Shown: positions 8,128 through 16,924 of the stretch, piece by piece
Layout of the letters: each line of letters opens with the position of its first letter
Numbering within the stretch: the stretch's first letter is position 1
NCBI GenBank assembly: GCA_013334865.1
Contig: JAAXWS010000003.1
Span: 1 to 64,000, forward strand
Length of the DNA stretch: 64,000 nucleotides
Direction of reading: 5' to 3'
Source: Chlorobiaceae bacterium
Lineage (GTDB): Bacteria; Bacteroidota; Chlorobiia; Chlorobiales; Chlorobiaceae
Made by a program: the position numbers and the translations under genes
The notes under the pieces: model-generated
Seen by the model: the letters and a program-made list of their open reading frames with translations, nothing else
Told to the model about the DNA's origin: nothing
Database searches by the model: none

Positions 8128-9570
8128 TCACTTGGAGATGACGCAATAATCGGCATCCCAGGAATAGCCTCTGACTCCGGCGACCGGAGTCTCCCGTTCG
8201 CGTCCTGCGGGAGCGGCTCCAGGCACGCGGAACGTCGACCGGTCCAGCGGCCTGATCTCCCGTTCGACAGGGGTTTCAAGCTGGGGAACCCATGCATACG
8301 GCGCGCGATAGGCACGATACACCATATTCATGCCGCTGGCCGTTCCCCGGTCTGCGCTCAGATGGTACGGGCTGACATACTCCCAGACGATCCGGTGATC
8401 CCTTGTCACCTCGAAGATTCGACCGTTCGAGCCTTCCGTGATCAGGGTGTTGCCGTTCGGAAGGCGCTGCGCGCTGCTGATGAAGGGGCTGTAAAAACGG
8501 GCGGCATCGAGCGGGACGTCGAAACCCGCTTCGAACGGCGTGTATTGCCAGACGATTTCAAGCGTCACCGGATCGATTTCGAGAACCCGCGAATAGTCGC
8601 GAAGGGCGTTCATCCGCCCGTTCGGGGCTCCCGGACTCGCCTCCCCGTACCCGGCCCAACCGCCGTTGTCGAACAGGAGAAGGTTGCCTTCTCCGGGCAA
8701 ACCCTGAGGAACGATATGGGCATGGTGCTGCCCGATGATCCATCCAAGCTTCTCCTCCTGTTCGTTGTTATCGTACCTTGGGCCAAGCTTCCAGACGATC
8801 TTTCCACTGCTCTTTTCGATGATGGCGATGATGTTTGCCTCGCGGGCATCCCAGATCAGGTTGTCTGGGTGGAAGCGGGTATCGCCGGCATCAAACCAGC
8901 GGTTGGGACCGATCGCCGACACCGAGTTGATGTGGAGCCAGTCGCCCAGTCCCCCGCCGACAGGCCTGAGGTTGGGATCCGAGTATATAATGCGGCGAGC
9001 CTGTTCATCGAAGCCGAGTTCCTCGAAGTGTTCGTTGGGACGCCACTCCCAGACGATATTGCCGTTCCAGTCGACTTCGATGATCTTGTCGTCGATCAGC
9101 TTCTTTTCAGAGATAGCTGTGTTCAAAACCTCCTCGTGCACCAGGATCAGGGTATTGCCTTCGCCTGTTTTCGGTTCGAGCCCGGGGGCGTAATACCCGA
9201 CAGGATTGCCTTCGCGCTGGAAATCGTGGTGCTGGCGGGCAACCCATCGGGGTTCGTCGCCGGGATCCGAGACAAACTCGGTCCGGTCGAAGCGCCAGAC
9301 GATATTGCCGTCCCAGTCGACCTGCACCAGGTCGATCTGGTCCTGGAACCCGTATCTCGGATTGCGGTTGCCGGTGCTTCCGAACACCTGCCCACCTGGC
9401 AGGAGCTTGTTCGGAAAACCGTGGAGCCCTTTCCATAACTGGACTTCACGACCGTTCATATCGATCAGCAGGGCCCCTGTTTCGGCGGCCTGAAGAATCG
9501 TGTAGCCGCCCCAGGCCTCTTCGGGGTTGTAAATAGTCACACCGGTTGGATAAATGGTAGGATGTCCCAT
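8128..9570 (-). CDS. Arylsulfotransferase (ASST)-like beta-propeller protein
   Basis: The 480-residue protein shows repeated blades such as VDWDGNIVWRFD, VDWNGNIVWEWRP and IDPVTLEIVWQYTP, typical of the ASST family (PF05935/PF14269). His-rich segments (ARQHHDF and IIGQHHAHIVPQG) lie where the family's transfer histidines are found. Known ASSTs move sulfuryl groups between phenolic sulfates and phenols in the periplasm, but this protein has no signal peptide and starts MGHPTIYPTGV, so it is predicted cytoplasmic. Many family members are uncharacterised. In this cluster it could handle an aryl sulfate or simply bind an aromatic organosulfur substrate. Confidence 0.75.
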   Translation of the reverse strand: MGHPTIYPTGVTIYNPEEAWGGYTILQAAETGALLIDMNGREVQLWKGLHGFPNKLLPGGQVFGSTGNRNPRYGFQDQIDLVQVDWDGNIVWRFDRTEFVSDPGDEPRWVARQHHDFQREGNPVGYYAPGLEPKTGEGNTLILVHEEVLNTAISEKKLIDDKIIEVDWNGNIVWEWRPNEHFEELGFDEQARRIIYSDPNLRPVGGGLGDWLHINSVSAIGPNRWFDAGDTRFHPDNLIWDAREANIIAIIEKSSGKIVWKLGPRYDNNEQEEKLGWIIGQHHAHIVPQGLPGEGNLLLFDNGGWAGYGEASPGAPNGRMNALRDYSRVLEIDPVTLEIVWQYTPFEAGFDVPLDAARFYSPFISSAQRLPNGNTLITEGSNGRIFEVTRDHRIVWEYVSPYHLSADRGTASGMNMVYRAYRAPYAWVPQLETPVEREIRPLDRSTFRVPGAAPAGRERETPVAGVRGYSWDADYCVISK

Positions 9571-9706
9571 TGATTGACCTCCAGAGTTTTTTCAGGTTTT
9601 CAATTACAAACAAAATGAGAGACAGTTCGCGGGAGGTCTGCCTCAGAGCGCGCAAGTGTCGTGTCCGGTTCAGTCTTCCCGGAGAACCCCTGTTGAAGAT
9701 TGGGGT

Positions 9707-10963
9707 TCAGAGAATCCTTGACAAATCCGTGTCGGCATGGTTGCCGCAACGTCGGTAGTCATCAAAATCGATCGTCAGGCCATAACTTGCCCGCAGCTGG
9801 TGGAGTCCGCTGAAAAGCTGCACGTAGTAATCAAGCGAGGGGTTCTGCTGATCGCTGAACAGCGAACCGGGGCGCGGCAGCCAGACCGTGGACAAGACCG
9901 GAACACCTGCGGCGGCAAACGTTTCGGCCTCTTCGAGGGTCGAACGCAACGCCTCCGCTTCGCTCTCGAACCCGAACGGCCTGGCGAGTTCGACGCCGCC
10001 GACGATTCCCGTGGCGACGTTACCTCTTCCGAAGATCTCCACCGCCTTGAACAGGCGCCGCTTCCACTCACGGTATCCGACACTCTCGGCCTTGCCAGGG
10101 CATATCCAGTTGAATTTCTCTTCATTGAGGACTTCTATATCGCTCGTATAGCTCATGAGGCCGGTCTCGTCATACAGACGCCTGAGCTGGCGTTCGTTGA
10201 ACGCCGAGGCGATCAGCTGGCTCGGGAATTTCTTCGTTTCGAAGTTTTCCCCGATCGCCTGCAGGAGCTCGATGTACCATTCCACCTCCTGGTCGAACAA
10301 GTCCACTCCCTTGAGCACGGAACCCCCGGTGATGCAGAAGGTGGTGAACCGGCCCGTCTCCTTTAGTCCTTCACGGACGATTTCGGCAACCTCCCGCGGA
10401 TTCGCGCGAGCCGGGATCCCTGTCGACTGCCTCAGCTGCTTATAGTTCTTGCCGATGTCGCAGTAGCGGCACTGCTTGTCGCCGACCACGAAATGGCAGA
10501 AACTGGAGCCCAATATGTTGAATCGTTGCGGGCGGGCCGTTACGAGGTTGGCCATTGGTGTGCCCGATGAGGTCTCGAGATCGTAATATTTCGGTTTTTC
10601 CCAGAGATCGACGAATTCGAGAAGCTCTTCGCCATCGGTCAGCGCGAAACGTCCATCGACAAAATCGACGAGGTACGGATTCTTTTCAACGGGGGTGGAA
10701 TCGACCACAATCGAGGTCCCGTCCCTGAGCAGCAGCGATTCAGGCCGCGGTGTGAATTCGCCGTCCCGCGAACCGAAAAGGGCATTGGTTCGAATCTGGT
10801 GTACGGCCGGGTCGACAGCATCGAGGGCTCGCTGCGTGTAATGGACTCCCCTGCGCTGGACATCGATCTTGAGGATGATCAGCCCGGGAACATCCGGGTA
10901 TTTGGCCACAGCTTCCTGCAACGTCGATCGGCTTTCCTTTATGCGTTTCAATGCGACACTCAT
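9707..10963 (-). CDS. Radical SAM protein with CX8CX2C cluster motif (paralog A)
   Basis: The 418-residue protein has a cysteine triad at about residues 156, 165 and 168 (CHFVVGDKQCRYC), spaced CX8CX2C instead of the usual CX3CX2C. The block TTFCITGGSVLKG fits the SAM-binding GGE-like strand, and SDIEVLNEEKFNWICPGK resembles the region after it in biotin-synthase/HydE-type enzymes. It is closest to paralog E at 23620-24870: both have an N-terminal region with PDVP..IILK.D.QRRG. The start at 10963 has AGGAGT upstream. It begins 45 nt after the NifK-like gene and is likely cotranscribed with it. The reaction is unknown; cofactor assembly or substrate activation for the nitrogenase-like enzyme is an inference. 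Confidence 0.8.
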   Translation of the reverse strand: MSVALKRIKESRSTLQEAVAKYPDVPGLIILKIDVQRRGVHYTQRALDAVDPAVHQIRTNALFGSRDGEFTPRPESLLLRDGTSIVVDSTPVEKNPYLVDFVDGRFALTDGEELLEFVDLWEKPKYYDLETSSGTPMANLVTARPQRFNILGSSFCHFVVGDKQCRYCDIGKNYKQLRQSTGIPARANPREVAEIVREGLKETGRFTTFCITGGSVLKGVDLFDQEVEWYIELLQAIGENFETKKFPSQLIASAFNERQLRRLYDETGLMSYTSDIEVLNEEKFNWICPGKAESVGYREWKRRLFKAVEIFGRGNVATGIVGGVELARPFGFESEAEALRSTLEEAETFAAAGVPVLSTVWLPRPGSLFSDQQNPSLDYYVQLFSGLHQLRASYGLTIDFDDYRRCGNHADTDLSRIL

Positions 10964-11008
10964 TGGTACTCCTGTTAATGAATAAGGTGTGGACAACAGA
11001 GGTGGCAG

Positions 11009-12316
11009 CTACTGGTGCGGCCTGGCGAGAATCGCACTGCCGAGGTCTTCGAGCAGGGCGGCAACACCCCGGTACCCTGCATACCCGCGATCAATCACCA
11101 CCCTGTCGGCAAGAGGGAAAGACACTGGCAGGAACGGCACTCCGAGAGTTTCGGCGGCCTTCCCCTCCAGCGCGCTGCCCAAGACCAGGGTGGCGCCCCC
11201 CGAAACCACGAGGTCCGAGATCTCGGCATGGTCCTCACTGAAAAAAACCTCCGCGTCCCAGTCCTCGACAAGGGCCGCGAGTCGCTCCTTGATAACTGAC
11301 CTCGCTTCGTCGGTCGGGTTGTCGGTGACGATCAGCGTACGCGGCAGCAAGCCGAGGCTCCTGGTCAGGAACTCGCCTAGGCCTACAACCTGCGAGCTTT
11401 CGCCCACCAGCGCGAACTCCCGCTGGAATCCCGCCCGGTAAAAGGTGTCGGCAAGGCCGGAAAGCTGCCTGTCGAGGCGTTTTTCTTCTGCCTCGACGAA
11501 CCGTTCAGTACGGCTGGCGTCAAGCCCCAGAAGATCCGTAACCGCGCGAAGGAGGCGGCCGGCGGCCGGTCCGACCGGCAATCCTTCAACCACCAGGAAA
11601 GGGGTACCGTAACGCTCTTCGAGCAACCTGGCGGGAGCCTCGCCCCAAACTGACACCACGATGTTAAGCACGGCATCAGGAACGCAACGCCAATCTTCAG
11701 GCCCGTGTCCGTAACCGACCAGCAGGTTCGGCCTCAACCCGATGCCCTCCAGCAGGCGGCCGAGTTCTTCGAGGTTCCCGGCCCAGAAGGGGTCCTGGTG
11801 CGGAATGATGCCCCAGATGTTCACGAGGTTTTCGGCCTGTTCGGGTTTATCTTTCGACAAGCTGGGCAACTGCTCGATCAGTGCCTTTGCCGCCAGTTCA
11901 TACCCCTGGTGGACCGCTCCACGGAACCCCGGCGTGTTGGCATAGACCACAGGAAAACTCTGGTCGAGCCCCTCCTTGGTCATAGCGGGGATATCGTCCC
12001 CGACCATCTCCGTCGAGCACCCCGAAACAATGAAGTACAGCTCGCCTTCGACAACTTTCACCGTATTCTTGAGTTGCTCCCGCAAACGTGAACTGCCGCC
12101 GAAGACGACATGCTTCTCGGTGATATTGCTGCTGGAGACCGGCGGTCCTCCGTATGGATCGGTACCGGGACCAAGGCGGTTGACGCCAAGGTAATGCTGC
12201 AGGCCGCAACCGGCATTGCTGTGTATGACGGGCACAGCGCCCTCGATTGCCTCGATGAGTTGGAGCGCGCCGTGAAGTGCGCAGGAATTCCGCGATCCGT
12301 CGATATGGTAAGACAT
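11009..12316 (-). CDS. Nitrogenase-like component 1 subunit, NifK-like, with three cluster cysteines
   Basis: This 435-residue protein belongs to the NifD/K/E/N-BchN/B superfamily. Three N-terminal cysteines, about residues 12 (NSCALHGAL), 37 (SNAGCGL) and 100 (VSGCSTEMVGDD), occupy the positions of the P-cluster cysteines of NifK. TPGFRGAVHQGYE matches the NifK/N segment TPSF.GS...GY. It is shorter than NifK (about 520) and lacks the N-terminal extension. The start at 12316 is two bases after the stop of the NifD-like gene; longer in-frame starts overlap that gene. With only one matching cysteine in the partner, the heterodimer most likely holds a single [4Fe-4S] cluster, as in protochlorophyllide reductase. 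Substrate unknown; reductive C-S cleavage is inferred from context. Confidence 0.88.
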   Translation of the reverse strand: MSYHIDGSRNSCALHGALQLIEAIEGAVPVIHSNAGCGLQHYLGVNRLGPGTDPYGGPPVSSSNITEKHVVFGGSSRLREQLKNTVKVVEGELYFIVSGCSTEMVGDDIPAMTKEGLDQSFPVVYANTPGFRGAVHQGYELAAKALIEQLPSLSKDKPEQAENLVNIWGIIPHQDPFWAGNLEELGRLLEGIGLRPNLLVGYGHGPEDWRCVPDAVLNIVVSVWGEAPARLLEERYGTPFLVVEGLPVGPAAGRLLRAVTDLLGLDASRTERFVEAEEKRLDRQLSGLADTFYRAGFQREFALVGESSQVVGLGEFLTRSLGLLPRTLIVTDNPTDEARSVIKERLAALVEDWDAEVFFSEDHAEISDLVVSGGATLVLGSALEGKAAETLGVPFLPVSFPLADRVVIDRGYAGYRGVAALLEDLGSAILARPHQ

Positions 12317-12318
12317 AC

Positions 12319-13731
12319 TTATTTGACTTCCTTTTTGATGTGCCAGTTCGGGCTGCGCTGAAGCCATGACTCCTTGTAGGGCAGGGCGACCGAGGCAAGC
12401 CGTTGTCCGAAGGAGCGGTTTTTCAGCACTACAGAGATGCGACGGCAGAGGATGAGCGTCCCGTCGTAGCCGAGCAGTCGGGAATGTTCAAGCGAAACGA
12501 CCGGGATGCCGAGCCGACCAACCTGACCCAGATGGTTGCCGTCGCCGATATAGAGGTCTGGACCGATCCGCCTGAGAATGTTGAGTTCCTCGAAAGGCTG
12601 GCCGTCCGCGACATGAATCTGAAGTGATGGATGGCGGCTTGCGATATCCTCCAGGCGTGCCTTGTGCAGCACATCGAGATGGCTCACGGTGATGCCGGCA
12701 ATCTCTCCACCGAACTCCTCGACCAGGGACGCGACGGAGAACGCCATTCCCGGAGGAAGCGACAGGTAGACTCGAACGCCCGACAGGCTGAAATCCCCGA
12801 GCTCCCGGCCGATCCTTGCGGACTCCTGCCGATGGAGCTCTGCTGCGGCCTGTTCAAGGCCCGCGGCCTTGCCTGCGGCCACGAGCCACTGGCCGGTGGC
12901 TTCGATTCCGACCGGGCGCCCCGGGGCTTGGTACGGTACGCCGTATTCGTCCCGGAGCACGGTGCCAAGATAGTTTTCCGCATCCTGGTTGAGCGAGAGG
13001 GAAAGCCGTGCGCCGGTTGCCTGCACGAACGACCCGGGCGTCGCATGGTCAGGCAGGATGTTGAGTTCGAGACCGAGCGCCGTCAGGAGTCGCGTGATCT
13101 CCTGGATGTCGGCGCGATGTTCCGTGACGGAGAGCAGGTTGACCCGCCCGTTCCGCTCCCCAGCCTCCCTGCCCCTCACCAGCTGCCTGAGGATGGAGTG
13201 CAGGACGATATCGTAGCCGGTCACGGCGTTGCGGGATGCGAACCCGGTCACGAAAACAGGGATTACGGGCAGTTCGAGCTCATCCTGGAGTTCGTCGACA
13301 ACCGCCTGGATGTCATCGTTGTTGATGGCTGCGACCGGACTCGAAAGGATGAATAGCACCTCTGGCCTGTAGGTCCTGTGTGCTGAGGTCACCGCCTTGC
13401 GGAGCTTCCTGTCGGCGCCCATGATGGTATCCTTCTGGTCGAGGTTGGTTACCAGCCAGTTCCCCTGTCCCAGGGCCAGTTTGTGGTAGAGTGCTCCCGC
13501 CGCACAACCGCGAGGGGCATGGATGACCGTCACGCTGTTTTCGATGCGGCTGAGGATGCGGAGCGCATGCAGGACATCGTCATTCGTGCTCTGTGAAAAG
13601 GTCCTTATTCGCTGGACGGCCTCGTCACCGGCAAATTCCCCTACGGCAGATTTCGCAGGCCCGAGCCATGCGTTCAGCGTGTCGAGACGCTTTTCCCGGA
13701 TGCGCGGCGTTTTGGTTTTCAAGTAGCTCAT
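12319..13731 (-). CDS. Nitrogenase-like component 1 subunit, NifD-like, with most metal ligands lost
   Basis: The 470-residue protein aligns with NifD/E through HAPRGCAAGA (NifD Cys88 region), the KD..MG.DRKL block, NNDDIQAVV and NYLGTVLRDEYGVPY (NifD NYIARHMEEKYGIPW). Only Cys76 of the P-cluster set remains. The Cys62 position falls in FSQSTNDD, the Cys154 position is Ser131 in SSPVAAINNDD, and the FeMo-cofactor ligand Cys275 position is Asn. The only other Cys is near the C-terminus (LILCRRIS). So neither an 8Fe P-cluster nor a FeMoco-type site is expected. It is flanked by the NifH-like gene (27 nt upstream) and the NifK-like gene (2 nt downstream), forming an H-D-K operon. By pattern it is neither nitrogenase nor a tetrapyrrole reductase. 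Confidence 0.87.
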   Translation of the reverse strand: MSYLKTKTPRIREKRLDTLNAWLGPAKSAVGEFAGDEAVQRIRTFSQSTNDDVLHALRILSRIENSVTVIHAPRGCAAGALYHKLALGQGNWLVTNLDQKDTIMGADRKLRKAVTSAHRTYRPEVLFILSSPVAAINNDDIQAVVDELQDELELPVIPVFVTGFASRNAVTGYDIVLHSILRQLVRGREAGERNGRVNLLSVTEHRADIQEITRLLTALGLELNILPDHATPGSFVQATGARLSLSLNQDAENYLGTVLRDEYGVPYQAPGRPVGIEATGQWLVAAGKAAGLEQAAAELHRQESARIGRELGDFSLSGVRVYLSLPPGMAFSVASLVEEFGGEIAGITVSHLDVLHKARLEDIASRHPSLQIHVADGQPFEELNILRRIGPDLYIGDGNHLGQVGRLGIPVVSLEHSRLLGYDGTLILCRRISVVLKNRSFGQRLASVALPYKESWLQRSPNWHIKKEVK

Positions 13732-13758
13732 ATTGTCTGGACTCTCGGTGATTGCCGG

Positions 13759-14634
13759 TTAAATTGCTTCCATCTTCTGTACGACGCCGGTCTCGACCTC
13801 GAATATCCTGTCACCCCACTTCCTCGCCCATTTCTTGAGCTCAGGGCCGTTCAATGGCTTCGGGATCACCGAATCGTTGTTTTCGTCGATATACCTGGCG
13901 AGTTTACGGTATACCTCCGCCTGTTCCGACTCCGGCAGGGCCTCGATGACGGTCTTGCCGTACAGTTCACTCTGGGCAACCGTGATGGACCTTGGCACGT
14001 AACCGATCACCGGCACGCCGCTCTCTTCCGCGAAGTCATGGATCAAGGCCTTCGAATATGAGGCCTGGATGCTGTTGGCGATCACGCCGCCAAGCCGTGC
14101 ACCGCCGGAGGGGGCGTACTTGTTGATCGCCTTGAAAAGGTTGTTTGCCGCGAAAACGGCCATGAAGTCCGATGAAGTCACCACAAACGCCCTGTCAGCG
14201 ATGCCATCACGGATGGGAACGGCGAAGCCGCCGCATACCACGTCACCGAGCACGTCGTAGAGCACGAAGTCAGGCTTGTACTCTTCGAATACCTTCAGGT
14301 CCTGCAACAGCTCGACGGCTGCGTTGATGCCGCGCCCCGCGCAGCCGACGCCCGGCACCGGACCGCCGGCCTCGATGCAGAGGACGCCGCCAAAGCCGAC
14401 TGCGGAGATATCCTCAAGCCTGACCTTGCTCTGCTCCCTGAGCGTGTCGAGCACGGTCGGCAGGTCGTTGCCGCCCCGCAGGATGGTCGTCGAGTCGCTT
14501 TTCGGGTCGCACCCGACCTGGATGACCCGGTATCCGGCCTCCGCCAAGGCCGCACTGATATTCGATGTTGTGGTGGACTTGCCGATTCCGCCCTTTCCGT
14601 AAATGGCAATATGTTTGCCCTGCTTTTCGCTCAT
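13759..14634 (-). CDS. Nitrogenase reductase-like ATPase (NifH/BchL/CfbC superfamily)
   Basis: The 291-residue protein has the P-loop GKGGIGKST (residues 13-21) and the two cysteines that ligate the [4Fe-4S] cluster between subunits: Cys98 in GVGCAGRGI and Cys134 in DVVCGGFA. GCDPKSDST and LYDVLGDVVCGGFA are close to NifH, though it is separated from true NifH by its partners. It would pass electrons with ATP hydrolysis to the NifDK-like complex encoded next. The start at 14634 has AAGGAA at a suitable distance; an in-frame extension to 14751 has no family support. No nifB, nifE or nifN is seen nearby. Confidence 0.9.
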   Translation of the reverse strand: MSEKQGKHIAIYGKGGIGKSTTTSNISAALAEAGYRVIQVGCDPKSDSTTILRGGNDLPTVLDTLREQSKVRLEDISAVGFGGVLCIEAGGPVPGVGCAGRGINAAVELLQDLKVFEEYKPDFVLYDVLGDVVCGGFAVPIRDGIADRAFVVTSSDFMAVFAANNLFKAINKYAPSGGARLGGVIANSIQASYSKALIHDFAEESGVPVIGYVPRSITVAQSELYGKTVIEALPESEQAEVYRKLARYIDENNDSVIPKPLNGPELKKWARKWGDRIFEVETGVVQKMEAI

Positions 14635-14806
14635 TGCAATAAATTCCTTGTTCTTTGGTATCCGTTGTTTTAGCTGCGGGACTTCCCGGCAGCATATTCC
14701 ATTCCCATTCATCTCCTGAGAGCCCGAGCCATCTGCAACCCTCCAGAGCATGTTCCGCAGACCGCCGGTCGATCGAGCCGTCTGTCAGGTAGTATGTCCC
14801 GCTGAT

Positions 14807-15598
14807 TCAACGAGCCGCTGAAGGCCTTAAGAACGAACCGCCGAGATTGAAACCCCCTCCCGAAATATCCAGCAGGGATCCCGTGATGAACGAGGCTTCA
14901 TCGGACAGGAGCCAGACGATAGGCTTCGCAATCTCATCCACGTTACCGGCTCGGCCGAGGGGGATGGTCGATGCGATCTCCGCATAACGATCGGGATCGC
15001 TGGCAAACTCCGCAGTCATGTCCGTGATGGTAAATCCCGGCCGCACGGCCACGGCCCTTATGCCTTCGGCGGCAACCTCCCTGGCCAGGCCGACCGTGAA
15101 CACATCGACAGCGGCCTTCGACGAAGCGTAGAGGCTTATGCCCGGCCGGCCGCCGATGCTCGCTGCCATCGACGAAACGTTGACGATAACGCCTCCCCTG
15201 CCACCACGTGCAGTCGACATGCGCCTGACCGCTTCGCGCGTCGACAGGATCAGGCCGATGACGTTGGTCTGGAACAGCCGGTCCAGCAAGGCGGCATCGG
15301 CCTCGTCAACCCTCGTCGGGGGGATCAGGATCCCGGCGCTGTTAACCAGGGCCGTAAGGGGCCCAAGGCGTTCAGTGACTTCGTCGTACAGCCTTTCGAT
15401 ATCCTCGGGGCGGGAAACATCCGCCTGCACCGCGATTGCCCTTACGCCCGTCGCCTTCAGCTCTTGGACCAGAGTCGCCGCCTCACGCGCTCTCGAACGG
15501 TAGTTGACGGCGATATCGTATCCCTTCCTGGCGGCAATCCTCGCCACGGCGGCGCCGATGCCGCTGGCGCCGCCGGTTATGAGCAACACTTCAGACAT
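14807..15598 (-). CDS. Short-chain dehydrogenase/reductase (FabG-like)
   Basis: This 263-residue classical SDR has the Rossmann motif TGGASGIG near residue 8, NSAG at the NAG position and the YASSK catalytic Tyr-Lys pair. Arg at NYRSR following the second beta strand suggests NADP(H) preference. It would oxidise or reduce an alcohol/carbonyl, such as the carbon fragment left after removal of sulfur. It lies between three radical SAM paralogs and the nitrogenase-like genes in the same direction; 172 nt separate its stop from the NifH-like start, enough for an internal promoter. Substrate cannot be read from sequence. Confidence 0.85.
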   Translation of the reverse strand: MSEVLLITGGASGIGAAVARIAARKGYDIAVNYRSRAREAATLVQELKATGVRAIAVQADVSRPEDIERLYDEVTERLGPLTALVNSAGILIPPTRVDEADAALLDRLFQTNVIGLILSTREAVRRMSTARGGRGGVIVNVSSMAASIGGRPGISLYASSKAAVDVFTVGLAREVAAEGIRAVAVRPGFTITDMTAEFASDPDRYAEIASTIPLGRAGNVDEIAKPIVWLLSDEASFITGSLLDISGGGFNLGGSFLRPSAAR

Positions 15599-15613
15599 GC
15601 ATACCCTCCCGCA

Positions 15614-16825
15614 TCAGACAGCTTCGACCGCCTGGGCCTCTCTGGCGAACACCGGTAGCGTCTCGTCCTCGATCCTGTAGATATCGTGGATCGGAGTGAT
15701 CGGCGCCGCGTAGCAGTCGTAGATCTGGTCATAGGTGAATCCGCTCTTCCTGAAGATACCCGCGACCTTCTTGTAGAGATCGATATGCCATTCCGGCTCC
15801 GGAGAACGATGGCCTTCAAGGGCGGAACCGGGATTAGGGTTCCAGCTCGTCGCGAAGCAGGCGACACCCTTCGATGCGAGGTACTCGATGCCTTCGAGGG
15901 TCGAATCCTTCGGTTCGATACCAGCCACGATGTTGGACCGCACTCGTCCTTTTCCAAAAACCTCTGCTTCATACTCCAGCGTCCTCACCCAGTGGTCATA
16001 TCCGCCGGACTCGAGATCCTTGCCGGGGCAGATAGCCCGGAAAAGGTTCTTGTCCCAGATCTCGATATTGGTTGCCACCGTGCGGAAACCGGCCTCCTTG
16101 TACTTGTCGATGATGCTCAGGTCAAGGGGGGCACCGATCACCGCGGTTCCGTTGAAATCATCCAGTCCTGTATGTTGCCTGATTGCATCGGCGACGTCGA
16201 GGTAGTACTCGACCTCGCGCCGCTCTGCCACGAAACCGCCGGTAAGGGTGATGTGGCGTGCGCCATCCTCCCGGTATGCCGCGGCAACGGCTTCGCCGAT
16301 CTGGTGCGGGTATTTCCAGCCGATGCCTTCGATCTCGCCGTAGGTATTTTTTGTAGCGTTGATGTTGCAGAATTTGCAGTCGCGTCCTTTTTCCTTGAAA
16401 GCGCACTCATTGCTGTAAGCGGTAAGTATCGCCCCTTCCTGGGTGTAGAGGGCCAGGGTGTTCAGCCTCACCCCGTCCGAGGTTTTGAGGCCGTAATATT
16501 TCGGACGTTCAACGAAATCGACCGGGAATATGACCTGATCCCTGTGGGCAAGGTAATAGACACCGTTTTCGTAGATAAAGGAGTATGGTGACCTGCGATC
16601 CCACTTCAAGCCATAGGTCAACCCATGGGGGGAACGGAAGAAGGCGGGAAACTGGAACCCGACATGGGACTCATGGTCGCCTTCAAAAAGGCAGTGGATC
16701 TCTTCCTGGTATTTCCCGCCCAGGTCGAGGTGCTTGAAAATGCGGGGATCGAAATTGATGCCCTCGACGCCGGTAATGACTTTGAGTTCAAGTTCCCGGT
16801 ACAGCTTTTCCTTCAATGTGCTCAT
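15614..16825 (-). CDS. Radical SAM protein with CX8CX2C motif (paralog B, tandem array)
   Basis: The 403-residue protein has cysteines at 141, 150 and 153 (CAFKEKGRDCKFC). TLTGGFVAERREVEYY is the SAM-binding strand, and TNIEIWDKNLFRAICPGKD fits the following substrate/SAM region of biotin-synthase-like enzymes. It is one of three consecutive paralogs of identical length (403), probably more than 75% identical by eye. The start at 16825 (MSTLKEKLYREL) matches the starts of the other two. The array lies between the SsuB-like ATPase and the SDR. Tandem copies may form a hetero-oligomer or act on related substrates; the reaction is unknown. Confidence 0.82.
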   Translation of the reverse strand: MSTLKEKLYRELELKVITGVEGINFDPRIFKHLDLGGKYQEEIHCLFEGDHESHVGFQFPAFFRSPHGLTYGLKWDRRSPYSFIYENGVYYLAHRDQVIFPVDFVERPKYYGLKTSDGVRLNTLALYTQEGAILTAYSNECAFKEKGRDCKFCNINATKNTYGEIEGIGWKYPHQIGEAVAAAYREDGARHITLTGGFVAERREVEYYLDVADAIRQHTGLDDFNGTAVIGAPLDLSIIDKYKEAGFRTVATNIEIWDKNLFRAICPGKDLESGGYDHWVRTLEYEAEVFGKGRVRSNIVAGIEPKDSTLEGIEYLASKGVACFATSWNPNPGSALEGHRSPEPEWHIDLYKKVAGIFRKSGFTYDQIYDCYAAPITPIHDIYRIEDETLPVFAREAQAVEAV

Positions 16826-16924
16826 GATTTTATCTTTTCTGATTAATGTTGCTGATGTCCTGTAGTTTCTGCGCCTGAAATTATCCGGTGCCTGCGCTTT
16901 CTGGCATGTCAAAGATCGATTTGC

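Noticed and set aside
8086-9438. 450-codon plus-strand open frame opposite the ASST-like gene
   Set aside because: Antisense shadow; the minus-strand frame has clear beta-propeller repeats and this one has none.
11009-14634. True nitrogenase (nifHDK) or protochlorophyllide reductase (bchLNB)
   Set aside because: The NifD-like chain lacks the FeMoco and most P-cluster ligands, no nifEN/nifB lies nearby, and the neighbours are transport, radical SAM and sulfur genes rather than pigment genes.
11009-14634. Methylthio-alkane reductase (MarHDK)
   Set aside because: Context (C-S chemistry) is similar, but the missing cofactor and P-cluster cysteines and the five radical SAM partners do not fit; only a phylogeny could settle it.
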